DNA from: Sphingobium xanthum
Lineage (GTDB): Bacteria; Pseudomonadota; Alphaproteobacteria; Sphingomonadales; Sphingomonadaceae
DNA: 64,000 nucleotides
NCBI RefSeq assembly: GCF_019737615.1
Contig: NZ_JAHKKS010000001.1
Location: forward strand, 583,223-647,222
Direction of reading: 5' to 3'
Positions 9,685-23,022 of this stretch are shown piece after piece (position 1 is the first letter of the stretch; each line of letters starts with the position of its first letter). Below the pieces are notes generated by a model. The model saw only the letters and a program-made list of their open reading frames with translations. It was not told the DNA's origin and searched no databases. Made by a program: the position numbers and the translations under genes.

Positions 9685-12660
9685 TCAGTGCGCTGCGGGC
9701 GTTGTGCTGCCGGTCGCGCGCGATCCTGCCGCCTGTCGCGCTATCTGATCCTTGGAGACGAGCGGCACCGGCATGCCGCGCGCCAGCACGATCGCCGACC
9801 AGCTCGTCTGCGGGACCAGATAGCGTGCTGCCAGCGCCTGGAGGTCGGCGGGCGTGACGTTCAACAGGTCCGTGCCGAGGCTGCGGGTGAGCGCGAGCTT
9901 CTCGCGATCGCGGGTATAGCCTTCAAGCTGGTTCATCCAGAAAGCATTGCTGTAGGCCGCGCGATTGAGGAGCTGACGAACCGGCTCGACTTGTCGATCA
10001 AGCTCGTCCTGCGCCACGGGCGTTGTGGCAAGATCATGCGAAATCTCATTGATAAGCTGGAAAAAATACGGAATTCTCTCCGGCTTGAGTTGGGTCTGCA
10101 CGTAGAGGAAACCGCCGGCATCGGAGGCTTCGGGCCAGATGCTCGATGCGCTCGGCGTATAGGCTGCACCATCGATGGAGCGCAGCTTCTCGAACAACCG
10201 ATCGTTGATGATTCGGGCCAGCATGTCGAGCTGGCGGCTTTCGCGGATGCGCGTCGTGCCACCGCCGGTCGGCCAGGCGATGACGGCTGCGGCCTGCTCG
10301 CCGGGGCCGTCATGGGTGAGGACGACCGGCGAGGAGACCGGTGCCGGGAAGCTCATCGATCGGTTCTCGGCCGGGGTCTGCGCATCCGGACGCACGGGCA
10401 GGGCGCCGAACGTCGCCGCGACGGCCTGAATAGCTTCTTCCGTATCGACATCGCCGAAAATCTGCACTTCGACCGGACCGGCCGCGAGACGCGGTTCCCA
10501 GACGGACTTGAACTTGTCGAGGGTCAGGACCGCCGCGTCGGACGGTGTCGCGGGCGCGAAACGCCCGTCGCGGTTGCGCAGCATCCAGTCGAGGCTGCGA
10601 TCAATCGCTTCGGACGCGGAACCGGGCACGGGATCGTAGCTCGCCTGAAGCGCCGCCATGGTGCGCTTGAGCGGCGCGTCATCCCAGCGCGGGAAAGCCA
10701 GCTTGGACGCGAACAGGCGCAGCTGGTCGCGATAATCCTGCGGGCTGCTGACCGCTGCGAAGGAGAAAGCATCGTCGCCGATCGAGAAATTGAACGACAG
10801 CTGGCGGCCGTTCATGATCTCGCTCATGTCGCGCTGGCCGAGATCGCCGATGCCGCTGGCGCTGAGCGCGAACGGGGCGGCCCAGAGCGCGTCGTCTTGC
10901 TTGGGCGAGAAGGTCTGGCGGCCATGGCCGAAGCGAACGTTGATGCGGACCTTCCCGGGCTCGGCCTTGTTGCCGAGCACCAGCAGCCGCGTGCCATTGT
11001 CGAAAGCAACTTCCTGAATGCCGAGAATGCCGAGCGGCAGGCGCGAGATGGCCTTGCCGGCCGGGGGCAGGGCCGGCAGCGCCGCCATGGTGACGGACTT
11101 GTCGCCGAGGCGCGCATTGGTCGCGGCCTGGACGGGGGCACGGAAGGCCGTGGCGAGACGCGCCTGCGCATTGGGCTGGGGTGCCTTGAGGCTGAGGAGC
11201 GCGCGCACGGCCGTGCCCGAGAACAGCCGCCGCGTGGACGCCAGCAACTGCTCGGGCGTCATGAACTTGCGCGCTGAGCGATAGATGTCGAGCTGATCGG
11301 CGGGCGCGACCACGGTCTCGCGAATGTCGATGGCGGAGACCAGATCCTCAGCCTGACGGGCGCTGCCCTCGATCGCCGCGCTGGCGACGAGCGAAGCGTA
11401 GATATTCTCCATGCTCGCAAATTCGCGGTCGATGTCCATCTGGCTGGGCGGAGTCTTGCGCGCATCCTCGATGATGGCACGCACGTCCTTGAGCGCCTTC
11501 TCCCATTCGTTGCCGACGGGAACGACCGTGACATAGGTCGCATTGGCCGAACGGGAGCTGTTGTCGAGCGCGACGCTGGCCTGAAGGAAGCTGGCATCCT
11601 GGGTCGCGGCGACATCGAGCCGGCGATTGATGAGTTCGAGCGCGAGTTGGTCGGCGAGGCGCTGCTGGTTGAAGGCGATCGTGTCCTCGTTGAACGTCCA
11701 GGGCCGCAGATAGGCAAGGCCGACGCTGAACGGCGCGCTGCCCTCCACGACGACCTTGACCGCCGGCGCCTGCGGATTGGGCTTGCCGAAATCCGGCAGC
11801 GGCGTTGCCGGGCCCTTGGCGGTCCAGGCGGAGAAGTGGGCCTTCAGCTTCTCTTCCATCACGGCCGGGTCCATGGCGCCGGAAATGGCGATGACCACAC
11901 GGTCCGGACGATACCAGCGGTCGTGGAACGCCTGCAGGGCATCGGGCGTCGCGCCGGTCAGCGTTGCCTCGGTGCCGATCGGGCTGTGCATGCCGAGCCG
12001 CTGGCCGGCGAAGTAGAAGGACCGTATCTCGTCGCCCAGGCGCGCGCCCGGGCTCAGGCCCTCGCGCCGCTCGGCCAGGACGACGGCGCGCTCGGCATCG
12101 ACCGCCGCTTGCGAGATGGTCGGCTGGGATAACATGCCGGCGAGGATCTTGAGGCTCTCGTCGATGCCGCTTTCGCCCGCTCTTGGCAGGTCGAGTGCAT
12201 AGACGGTGCCGGTCGGGCTGGTCTGTGCATTGCTGTCACTGCCGAAGGCCGCGCCAAGGCGCTGCCAGATGCGCTTGGACTCGCCGTCCGGCACGTCCCG
12301 CGAACCCCGGAAAGACAGATGCTCGATGAAGTGCGCGAAACCGGCTTCCCGCGACTCTTCCATCAGCGAGCCGACATCGACGCGCACGCGGATCGACACT
12401 TGCCCCGCCGGCACATCGTTGCGGCGGATGGCGTAGCGAAGGCCGTTAGGAAGCTCGCCGAAGCGCCAGGCCGGGTCCATCGGCACGTCGCTCTTCTCAT
12501 AGAACCACGGGCGCGCAGGCGCCGCAGAGGTCGTGGCCGTGGACAATGCAGGCGCATCGAGGGCGGGCGTGCCTGTCGTCTGAGCCGTTGTCGGCGCGAC
12601 GAGCAGAGACGTCGCAAGCCCGGCTGAAAGCAGCCATCGGGCAAATTTATGAACAGTCAT
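9685..12660 (-). CDS. M16-family zinc metallopeptidase, exported
   Basis: Pitrilysin/insulinase-type peptidase, probably periplasmic, degrading peptides. It has 991 residues. A signal peptide (hydrophobic 8-26, ending TTAQT) leads into two tandem M16 halves. The inverted zinc motif HxxEH is His110-Phe-Ile-Glu113-His114, with the downstream Glu in VDAERAVVLAERREG about 75 residues later. The second half (from about 520) has the M16 peptidase-like fold without the zinc motif, as normal for this family. A Thr/Ser/Ala-rich linker follows the signal peptide. It stands alone between the nfuA-like gene and a GGDEF gene. The physiological substrate is unknown. Confidence 0.94.
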   Translation of the reverse strand: MTVHKFARWLLSAGLATSLLVAPTTAQTTGTPALDAPALSTATTSAAPARPWFYEKSDVPMDPAWRFGELPNGLRYAIRRNDVPAGQVSIRVRVDVGSLMEESREAGFAHFIEHLSFRGSRDVPDGESKRIWQRLGAAFGSDSNAQTSPTGTVYALDLPRAGESGIDESLKILAGMLSQPTISQAAVDAERAVVLAERREGLSPGARLGDEIRSFYFAGQRLGMHSPIGTEATLTGATPDALQAFHDRWYRPDRVVIAISGAMDPAVMEEKLKAHFSAWTAKGPATPLPDFGKPNPQAPAVKVVVEGSAPFSVGLAYLRPWTFNEDTIAFNQQRLADQLALELINRRLDVAATQDASFLQASVALDNSSRSANATYVTVVPVGNEWEKALKDVRAIIEDARKTPPSQMDIDREFASMENIYASLVASAAIEGSARQAEDLVSAIDIRETVVAPADQLDIYRSARKFMTPEQLLASTRRLFSGTAVRALLSLKAPQPNAQARLATAFRAPVQAATNARLGDKSVTMAALPALPPAGKAISRLPLGILGIQEVAFDNGTRLLVLGNKAEPGKVRINVRFGHGRQTFSPKQDDALWAAPFALSASGIGDLGQRDMSEIMNGRQLSFNFSIGDDAFSFAAVSSPQDYRDQLRLFASKLAFPRWDDAPLKRTMAALQASYDPVPGSASEAIDRSLDWMLRNRDGRFAPATPSDAAVLTLDKFKSVWEPRLAAGPVEVQIFGDVDTEEAIQAVAATFGALPVRPDAQTPAENRSMSFPAPVSSPVVLTHDGPGEQAAAVIAWPTGGGTTRIRESRQLDMLARIINDRLFEKLRSIDGAAYTPSASSIWPEASDAGGFLYVQTQLKPERIPYFFQLINEISHDLATTPVAQDELDRQVEPVRQLLNRAAYSNAFWMNQLEGYTRDREKLALTRSLGTDLLNVTPADLQALAARYLVPQTSWSAIVLARGMPVPLVSKDQIARQAAGSRATGSTTPAAH

Positions 12661-12987
12661 AGCGCCAATCTATGGTCTCTTGCCTGCGCCGTCACATGGA
12701 AACTTGGCAGGCGTGGCAGCAAGGCGTGCCGAGGATGAGGGGAAGCGTTCGTCCGACGATCATCGATGCGCTCGCTGGCGGGGGCAGGGCGCGGAGATTA
12801 CCGCCGCCAGCTTAACGCACCATGACTATGTCAGCTGGAGCAAGCACCTCGAACTTTCCCCTTTCTATGTCGATACTTAGAGAAAATCGGGAGATTCTCG
12901 GCGGTTTGAGCGTGACATAATATTTCACGATCAAGGCTTTGTTTACCACGCATCCTCTACAAGGTCGGCATTGGAGGAGATTCCGGG
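12661..12987. other. intergenic region between M16 peptidase and GGDEF gene
   Basis: A 327-base divergent gap. Nothing codes convincingly on either strand. The right end has a strong ribosome site (GGAGGAG, 12974-12980) for the GGDEF gene. The centre is somewhat AT-richer and likely holds both promoters, but I cannot assign boxes with confidence. Confidence 0.45.
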
Positions 12988-14151
12988 ATGTCCGCCGCAC
13001 AAGCGTCGCCAGATGGTATTGGTGGTAAACTGGCCAAGTTAGGCCGCATTTTCGGCATGGCCGAACCGTCGAGCGATCCGGCCCCACCGCCGGAGCCTGC
13101 GCCGCGCGAAGGCGGCAATGGTCGCCTGCGCCGCGAAGCCGAACGCCGCAAGACGCTGTACGAGGATATCGGCAGCTTTCTCTTCGCGCATGATCTGGAC
13201 ATTACGCCGCTCAATTTCGGGCTCGCGCTGGACTATATCACCGGCAACGACCTCGCGATCGAGAAGGCCGTGCGCGCCATCCTCACGGAGAAGGGCAAGC
13301 TGACCAACGGCGTTGCGGAGAAAATCATCGCCGAGCAGCGCGCCGAGGAGCTGACGCCGGATGCCCTACACACCATGCTGGACAAGCTCGAGTCCAATCT
13401 GGACGAACTCACCGGCATTGCCGATCAGTCGACCAGTTCGGCGAAGGATTTCGGCGCCGCGCTGCAGAAGCAGGCGGCGGAACTGACGCGGGACGCGCCC
13501 GGCAGCGACAAGATCAGCAGCATCGTCTCGCTCACGCGCAGCATGATCGAGAAGACCCGCGAGGTCGAGCATCGCATGCGCGAGGGGCAGAAGCAGACGC
13601 GCTTGCTGCAGAAGAATCTCGAAAATGCGCGCAAGGCCGCCGAGCAGGATCATCTGACCGGCCTGCCCAATCGTCGTGCGTTCGAAGCGACGCTGCACGA
13701 CGAGGCGACGTTGGCCAGGCAGAATGACGAGGGCCTTTGCGTCGCTTTCTGCGACATCGATCACTTCAAGAACGTCAACGACTCGCATGGCCATGATGCC
13801 GGCGATCGGGTGCTTAAGTTCGTGGCAGGGCTGCTCGCCAAGATTTCCGACGACAAATGTCATGTGGCCCGTCACGGCGGCGAGGAATTCGTCATGCTGT
13901 TCCGTGGCGCGTCGATCGCCGAGGCAGCCAAGATCGTGGATGATGCCCGTGCCGATATGGCCGAGCGCAACCTCGTCGACCGCAAGACCGGCGAGCGCAT
14001 GAACCAGGTGACCTTCTCGGGCGGGGTAGCCGATGTCTTCGCCTATCCCGAGCCGCGCGACGCGCTCAAGGCCGCCGACCGCGCACTGTATCTCGCCAAG
14101 GAGCATGGCCGCAACCGCGTCTATATCGCGCGCGAAGGTGTCGAGGAGTAA
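12988..14151 (+). CDS. GGDEF-domain diguanylate cyclase
   Basis: Predicted cyclic-di-GMP synthase, cytoplasmic. It has 387 residues. Residues 1-45 are low-complexity and proline-rich, about 50-125 are helical, and 125-220 form a long coiled-coil-like helix that would drive dimerisation (ending RLLQKNLENARKAAEQ). The GGDEF domain runs from DHLTGLPNRRAFEA to the end, with metal ligands in CDIDHFKNVND and the active-site loop as GGEEF at about 297-301. The region just before it (ISDDKCHVARH) lacks the RxxD inhibitory site, so product inhibition may be absent. No transmembrane segment or known sensor domain is visible. A clear GGAGGAG ribosome site supports the start. Confidence 0.94.
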   Translation: MSAAQASPDGIGGKLAKLGRIFGMAEPSSDPAPPPEPAPREGGNGRLRREAERRKTLYEDIGSFLFAHDLDITPLNFGLALDYITGNDLAIEKAVRAILTEKGKLTNGVAEKIIAEQRAEELTPDALHTMLDKLESNLDELTGIADQSTSSAKDFGAALQKQAAELTRDAPGSDKISSIVSLTRSMIEKTREVEHRMREGQKQTRLLQKNLENARKAAEQDHLTGLPNRRAFEATLHDEATLARQNDEGLCVAFCDIDHFKNVNDSHGHDAGDRVLKFVAGLLAKISDDKCHVARHGGEEFVMLFRGASIAEAAKIVDDARADMAERNLVDRKTGERMNQVTFSGGVADVFAYPEPRDALKAADRALYLAKEHGRNRVYIAREGVEE

Positions 14152-14160
14152 GATCGGGAT

Positions 14161-14180
14161 GACGGCCTGTCGAGGCCGTC
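14161..14180. terminator. hairpin between convergent genes
   Basis: Perfect 8-base stem (GACGGCCT, loop GTCG, AGGCCGTC) between the GGDEF and GST genes. It reaches the GST stop codon and has no clear T-run, so its strength is uncertain. Confidence 0.45.
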
Positions 14181-14850
14181 AGAAGTCCGGCTGATCGTAA
14201 TATTTGGGCGGTGTCACGACTTCCATGCGCTCGGCGAGCAGCGGGCGGAAGGACGGCCGCGACTTGATGCCGGCATACCAGCGCTTCGTGGGTTTGTGGC
14301 CTTCCCAGTCGATGCCGCCGAGATAGTCCGCGACCGAGATATGCGCGGCGGCGGTGATGTCCGCGAGGCTCATGGTCCCGCCGGCCATCCAGCTGCGGTG
14401 GTCGAGCAGATAATCCATATAATCCATATGCGTGTTCGCCTTGCGCATCGCCTCGCGCAGGGCGCCGGCATCGGGGGCGGCGCGCGACACGATCCGCTTG
14501 ATCATCCGCTCATTGAGCAAGGGCGCGACCACGTCGCGATAGACGATCTGATCGAACCAGGCGACGAGCCGGCGCACTTCCGCGCGCGCCAGCGTGGAAC
14601 CGGAGATCAGCGGAAAATTCTCGAGTGTCTCCTCGAAATATTCGCAGATCGCCTGGCTGTCCGCGAGCGTCGCCGAGCCATCGTCGGCAACAAGGACCGG
14701 CGTCATGCCGGCAGGATTGAGGTCGAGAAACTCGTCGCGCGCTTCCCAGGGAGACTCGCGCACCAGGTCATAGACGATACCCTTTTCCGCCATGAGGAAG
14801 CGGACCTTGCGCGAGAAGGGGCAGAGCGGAAACTGATAGAGATGCCACAT
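14179..14850 (-). CDS. glutathione S-transferase family protein
   Basis: Cytosolic GST-fold protein. From ATG 14850 it has 223 residues. The thioredoxin-like N-terminal domain begins MWHLYQFPLCPFSRKVRF, with a CPFS motif of the omega/tau-like type where Cys or Ser could contact glutathione. The glutathione-binding LADSQAICEYFEE follows at about residues 62-74. The helical C-terminal domain has SLADITAAAHISVADYLGG. The in-frame extension upstream to 14886 is not family-like, and GGGAGG directly precedes the chosen ATG. Substrate unknown; a maleylacetoacetate-isomerase or stringent-starvation-like role cannot be excluded. Confidence 0.87.
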   Translation of the reverse strand: MWHLYQFPLCPFSRKVRFLMAEKGIVYDLVRESPWEARDEFLDLNPAGMTPVLVADDGSATLADSQAICEYFEETLENFPLISGSTLARAEVRRLVAWFDQIVYRDVVAPLLNERMIKRIVSRAAPDAGALREAMRKANTHMDYMDYLLDHRSWMAGGTMSLADITAAAHISVADYLGGIDWEGHKPTKRWYAGIKSRPSFRPLLAERMEVVTPPKYYDQPDF

Positions 14851-14986
14851 CCTCCCGGTCCATAGTGGGCGGCCGGAGTCGCGCAAAGCCTATTCTGCCC
14901 GCTCAGGAACGGGATCGCGCGGCGGACGTTGGGGAGGCAGTCATGGCGAGCGTGCCATGGCGCGGTTCCTCTGCTATGAGACTGTC

Positions 14987-15418
14987 ATGCAGGTCGCAAA
15001 GCGCCGCTTCATCGTGATCAGCGCCATCGCCATCGGAGGCGCCGTGGCTGGCCTTGCGCTTGGCAATTTCGTCGCCGGCGCGCCCAGGATCACCGGCATC
15101 GACGAACTCGCTGCATATAATGCCATGTTCGACTCGATGGAGGAGGCACCGGCGACCGAAGTCGTCTCCAGGCCGAGCCTCGGCGAACGGGACGGCCCGA
15201 CCAGCTATCATTGCGAAGGCTGCGACGCGCGGCGCTATGACGACAGGATCGAGGGCGCCGCCGCGGACACCACCCCGTTGCCACCTTATCTTCCGGAAGA
15301 GCCCGTGGCATTGTCCGCGGTCCCGGCGACGCCGCCGTTGGATACCGTTCCGCGCACGACCCTCGTGCCCGTCGAACGCAACGTCACGGCGACGCCCGTG
15401 CCAATGGCATCACAATAA
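14987..15418 (+). CDS. hypothetical membrane-anchored protein
   Basis: About 143 residues from ATG 14987 (an earlier in-frame ATG is at 14957). A basic start (MQVAKRR) leads into one transmembrane helix or uncleaved signal (VISAIAIGGAVAGLALGNFV), then a periplasmic part. The notable piece is HCEGCDARRYDDR at about residues 65-77, a Cys-x2-Cys that could bind metal or form a disulfide. The remainder is proline- and threonine-rich (TPLPPYLPEEPV, TPPLDTVPRTT). I do not recognise a family. It is convergent with the small exported protein at 15473-15715, with a weak hairpin at 15427-15443 between them. Confidence 0.6.
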   Translation: MQVAKRRFIVISAIAIGGAVAGLALGNFVAGAPRITGIDELAAYNAMFDSMEEAPATEVVSRPSLGERDGPTSYHCEGCDARRYDDRIEGAAADTTPLPPYLPEEPVALSAVPATPPLDTVPRTTLVPVERNVTATPVPMASQ

Positions 15419-15472
15419 ATGGAAAAGGCCGCGCTTGGCGGCCAGGCACGCATCAGCTTTCCGGTGCGCCGA

Positions 15473-15715
15473 TCACTCGGTCGGCTTGGCTCGTTCCTTC
15501 GCCTTGCGGGCATTGGCAGCGAGGCGGCGTCCCCAGATGAGACCGACAGCGCCGATGCCGAACAGAAGCGCCATGGGCGGGGCCGGCACGTCATCGACCT
15601 TCGCCTCCGCTACGGGCTGGGGCGCGTCAATGCTCGGCGCTGCGGGCGCCTGCGATGACAGGGCCGAGAGCGTCAGCGCAATGGCTGCGCTCCCGCTCAC
15701 CAACGAAATTTTCAA
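15473..15715 (-). CDS. small exported protein with VPAPP C-terminal sorting-like tail
   Basis: An 80-residue protein. It has a signal peptide (LVSGSAAIALTLSALSSQAPA), a short acidic/proline stretch, and then a tail built like a PEP-CTERM sorting signal: VPAPPMALLFGIGAVGLIWG followed by RRLAANARKAKERAK. The pattern proline motif, hydrophobic helix, basic cluster is that of exosortase substrates, with VPAP in place of VPEP. Almost no mature domain remains between the signal peptide and the tail, which is unusual. Function unknown. It could alternatively be a simple two-helix membrane peptide. Confidence 0.6.
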   Translation of the reverse strand: MKISLVSGSAAIALTLSALSSQAPAAPSIDAPQPVAEAKVDDVPAPPMALLFGIGAVGLIWGRRLAANARKAKERAKPTE

Positions 15716-15869
15716 GATCGCCTCCCACAGCGCGACTCAAGGGCGGAGCCCAAGCCGTTAACGATCTGCTAAACATGAAGTTTGTCGCGCTGCAACAGTG
15801 TCCGTGAAGGCGTTTCATAGTGGGACGGTTGGCGATCGTCGTACAGGCCGGTCGTTCGCGCAAATTTAA

Positions 15870-15902
15870 CCGTTCGCCCTTCGACAAGCTCAGGGCGAAC
15901 GG
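15870..15902. repeat. REP-like palindrome of sphingomonad type
   Basis: Perfect 11-base inverted repeat CCGTTCGCCCT / AGGGCGAACGG around an 11-base loop, containing TTCGACAAGCTCAGG. Repeats of this kind are scattered between genes in sphingomonad genomes. Here it lies 3' of gltB and could act as a terminator or REP element. Confidence 0.7.
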
Positions 15903-15928
15903 TGATGATTTACTCCGGACCCGGAACC

Positions 15929-20476
<4,548 letters not shown>

Positions 20477-20547
20477 CGTTCAATCGGCGCCGGTGTCGGC
20501 AAAGTCGAGGCCGTTGGCCTTGCGAGATAAGAGAGCGATCCGGCGCA

Positions 20548-21993
20548 TCACGCCGTCACCCGCGACCGCGTAGTGGCCTTGGCGGTCAGGTAGCTCTGGA
20601 TATGATCGACCACGTCGCGGCCGTCGCGGATGGCCCAGACGACGAGGCTCGCGCCGCGCACGATGTCGCCGGCGGCGAACACGCCATCGATGCTGGTCAT
20701 CATCGAGCGGTGATCGACGCGCAGCGTGCCCCAGCGGGTGACGGCCAGCGAGGGCTCGCCGAACATCGTCGGCAGTTCCTCCGGATCGAAACCGAGCGCC
20801 TTGATCACGAGATCGGCCGGGATGCTCGCCTCGCTGCCGGGATCGGGCTCGGGCGCGCGGCGGCCGGACGCGTCGGGCTGGCCGAGGCGCATGCGCGTCA
20901 GTTTGACGCCGGTCACATGCTCCGTGCCTTCGAAGGCGATCGGCGCGGAAAGCCAGACGAACTCGACGCCTTCCTCCTCGGCATTCTGCACTTCGCGCTG
21001 CGAGCCAGGCATATTCTCCCGGTCGCGGCGATAGAGGCAGCGCACCGAACGCGCACCCTGACGCACCGACGTGCGCACGCAGTCCATCGCGGTGTCGCCG
21101 CCGCCGATGACGACGACGTCCTTGCCGGTGGCGAGCAGCGAGCCATCCTCATGCTCCGGCACGGCATCGCCGAAGCCGGCCTTGTTGGAGGCGGTGAGGA
21201 AATCGAGCGCCTTCACGACGCCCTTGGTGCCGACGCCCGGCATCTTCATGTCGCGCGCCTTGTAGACGCCGGTTGCGATCAGCACGGCCTCATGCTTCTG
21301 GCGCAGTTCGGCCAGCGTCGCATCCTTGCCGACCTCGAAGCCGAGATGGAAGTGGATACCCGCTTCCTCGAGGCGCTGGACGCGGCGCATGACGATATGC
21401 TTCTCCAGCTTGAAGCCAGGGATGCCATAGGTCAGCAGGCCGCCGGCGCGGTCATAGCGGTCATAGATATGCACTTCATGGCCTGCCATGCGCAGATATT
21501 CCGCCGCCGTGAGGCCGCCGGGGCCGGCGCCGATGATGCCGATGGAGAAGCCGGTGGGCGCGCCGACCTGCACGGGCTCGACCCAGCCTTCCTTCCAGGC
21601 GGTGTCGGTGATGAACTTCTCGACCGAACCGATGGTGACGGCGCCATGGCCCGAGAACTCGATGACGCAATTGCCTTCACACAGCCGGTCCTGCGGGCAG
21701 ATGCGGCCGCAAATCTCTGGCATCGTGGACGTCATGTTGCTGAGTTCATAGGCTTCGCGCAGGCGGCCTTCCGCCGTCAGTCGCAGCCAGTCCGGGATAT
21801 GGTTGTGCAGCGGGCAGTGGACCGAGCAATAGGGCACGCCGCATTGCGAGCAGCGTGCGGCCTGATCCTCGGCGCCCGCCGGCGCGAAGCTGTTCGAGAT
21901 TTCGGCGAAGTCCCTGGCGCGCTCGTTCACCGCCCGCTTGTCCGGATAGGACTGCGGTCGCACAACGAACTTCAGCATTGGATTCTCGGCCAT
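20548..21993 (-). CDS. gltD: glutamate synthase, small (beta) subunit
   Basis: NADPH-dependent electron-input subunit of glutamate synthase. It has 481 residues. The N-terminal 4Fe-4S domain has CSQCGVPYCSVHCPLHN and ICGRICPQDRLCEGNC. It is followed by the FAD-binding GxGxxG (IGIIGAGPGGLTAAEYL) and the NADPH-binding VVVIGGGDTAMDCVRTS. The end (DGVFAAGDIVRGASLVVWAI) closes the FAD fold. It precedes gltB on the same strand, giving the order gltD-gltB. Confidence 0.98.
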   Translation of the reverse strand: MAENPMLKFVVRPQSYPDKRAVNERARDFAEISNSFAPAGAEDQAARCSQCGVPYCSVHCPLHNHIPDWLRLTAEGRLREAYELSNMTSTMPEICGRICPQDRLCEGNCVIEFSGHGAVTIGSVEKFITDTAWKEGWVEPVQVGAPTGFSIGIIGAGPGGLTAAEYLRMAGHEVHIYDRYDRAGGLLTYGIPGFKLEKHIVMRRVQRLEEAGIHFHLGFEVGKDATLAELRQKHEAVLIATGVYKARDMKMPGVGTKGVVKALDFLTASNKAGFGDAVPEHEDGSLLATGKDVVVIGGGDTAMDCVRTSVRQGARSVRCLYRRDRENMPGSQREVQNAEEEGVEFVWLSAPIAFEGTEHVTGVKLTRMRLGQPDASGRRAPEPDPGSEASIPADLVIKALGFDPEELPTMFGEPSLAVTRWGTLRVDHRSMMTSIDGVFAAGDIVRGASLVVWAIRDGRDVVDHIQSYLTAKATTRSRVTA

Positions 21994-22158
21994 TGAAGCG
22001 TTCCTCTAGTCAGCAGAACGTTCGGTTATGGCGAAAAAACGGCTGAGTCACGCGATTCTCAGCAATTAAGTCAGCTATGCTGCCTTAACGGAGTGCAAAT
22101 ATGACGGATTTTTGTGCGCTTGCAACAAATGCAGCGATTAATAATGGCCGTATCGGAC

Positions 22159-22962
22159 CTATCTAATTCCCAGCCATATCAGCGCGGCGATTCCCGCGGC
22201 GATTCGGTACCAGGCGAAGGGTGCAAAGCCGATACGGCTGACCACCGCGACGAAGGCTTTCACAACCACGATCGCCACGACGAACGAGACGGTGAAACCG
22301 ATCGCGATGAGCTTCATGTCCTCGGCCGTCATGCCGCCCCCATGCTTGGCGAGTTGGAGGACGGTCGCGCCGGTGAGCGTCGGCACGGCAAGGAAGAAGC
22401 TGAACTCCGCCGCGGTCTTACGATCGACGCCGAAGGCCATGGCGCCCAGGATCGTCGCGCCCGAACGGCTGACGCCCGGGATCATGGCAATGCATTGCAC
22501 GAGGCCGATGAGACAGGACTGGCGCAGGGTAACGCCCGCGACGCCGCCGCTTTCGGTCGGCCGGGCATAGCGCTCCACGACGAGGATCGCGATGCCACCC
22601 AGGATGAGCGAGATGGCGACGATGACGCTGTTCTCCAGCATCAGCTCGATCGCGTCGCCGAACGCAAGGCCCAGCACGACGGCGGGGATGAACGCGACGA
22701 TGAGATTGCGCGTGAAGGCGAGGGCGCGCGGATCGGTCCGGAACAGGCCGGTCAGCACCTCCATGAAGGTGCGCCAGTAGAGCACGACGATCGCGAGGAT
22801 CGCGCCGGGCTGGATGGCGATGTTGAACAGCGCCCACTTGGCGGCGTCATAGCCGAGCAGCTCGGTTGCGAGGATGAGATGGCCGGTGGAAGAGACCGGC
22901 AGATATTCCGTCACACCTTCGACGATGCCGAGGAGGATGGCAGTCAGGCTTTGGCTATCCAT
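22159..22962 (-). CDS. uppP: undecaprenyl-diphosphate phosphatase
   Basis: Integral membrane phosphatase that recycles undecaprenyl pyrophosphate to the monophosphate carrier used for peptidoglycan and surface polysaccharides; overexpression gives bacitracin resistance in the family. It has 267 residues with about eight membrane helices. Both family signatures are present: EGVTEYLPVSSTGHL at about 15-29 with the catalytic Glu and Ser residues, and PGVSRSGATI with the essential Arg at about 166-175. The start ATG gives the standard N-terminus. It is followed upstream by the NDUFA9-like gene on the same strand, 60 bases apart. Confidence 0.97.
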   Translation of the reverse strand: MDSQSLTAILLGIVEGVTEYLPVSSTGHLILATELLGYDAAKWALFNIAIQPGAILAIVVLYWRTFMEVLTGLFRTDPRALAFTRNLIVAFIPAVVLGLAFGDAIELMLENSVIVAISLILGGIAILVVERYARPTESGGVAGVTLRQSCLIGLVQCIAMIPGVSRSGATILGAMAFGVDRKTAAEFSFFLAVPTLTGATVLQLAKHGGGMTAEDMKLIAIGFTVSFVVAIVVVKAFVAVVSRIGFAPFAWYRIAAGIAALIWLGIR

Positions 22963-23022
22963 CGGGGGAGCCTCCGGCTGGAGTCAGGAAAACAGGCGAG
23001 GGGGCGGGGCCGTTGGGCCAAA

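Noticed and set aside
9352..11277. 641-codon plus-strand frame
   Set aside because: Antisense to the M16 peptidase and nfuA-like genes, no recognisable domain.
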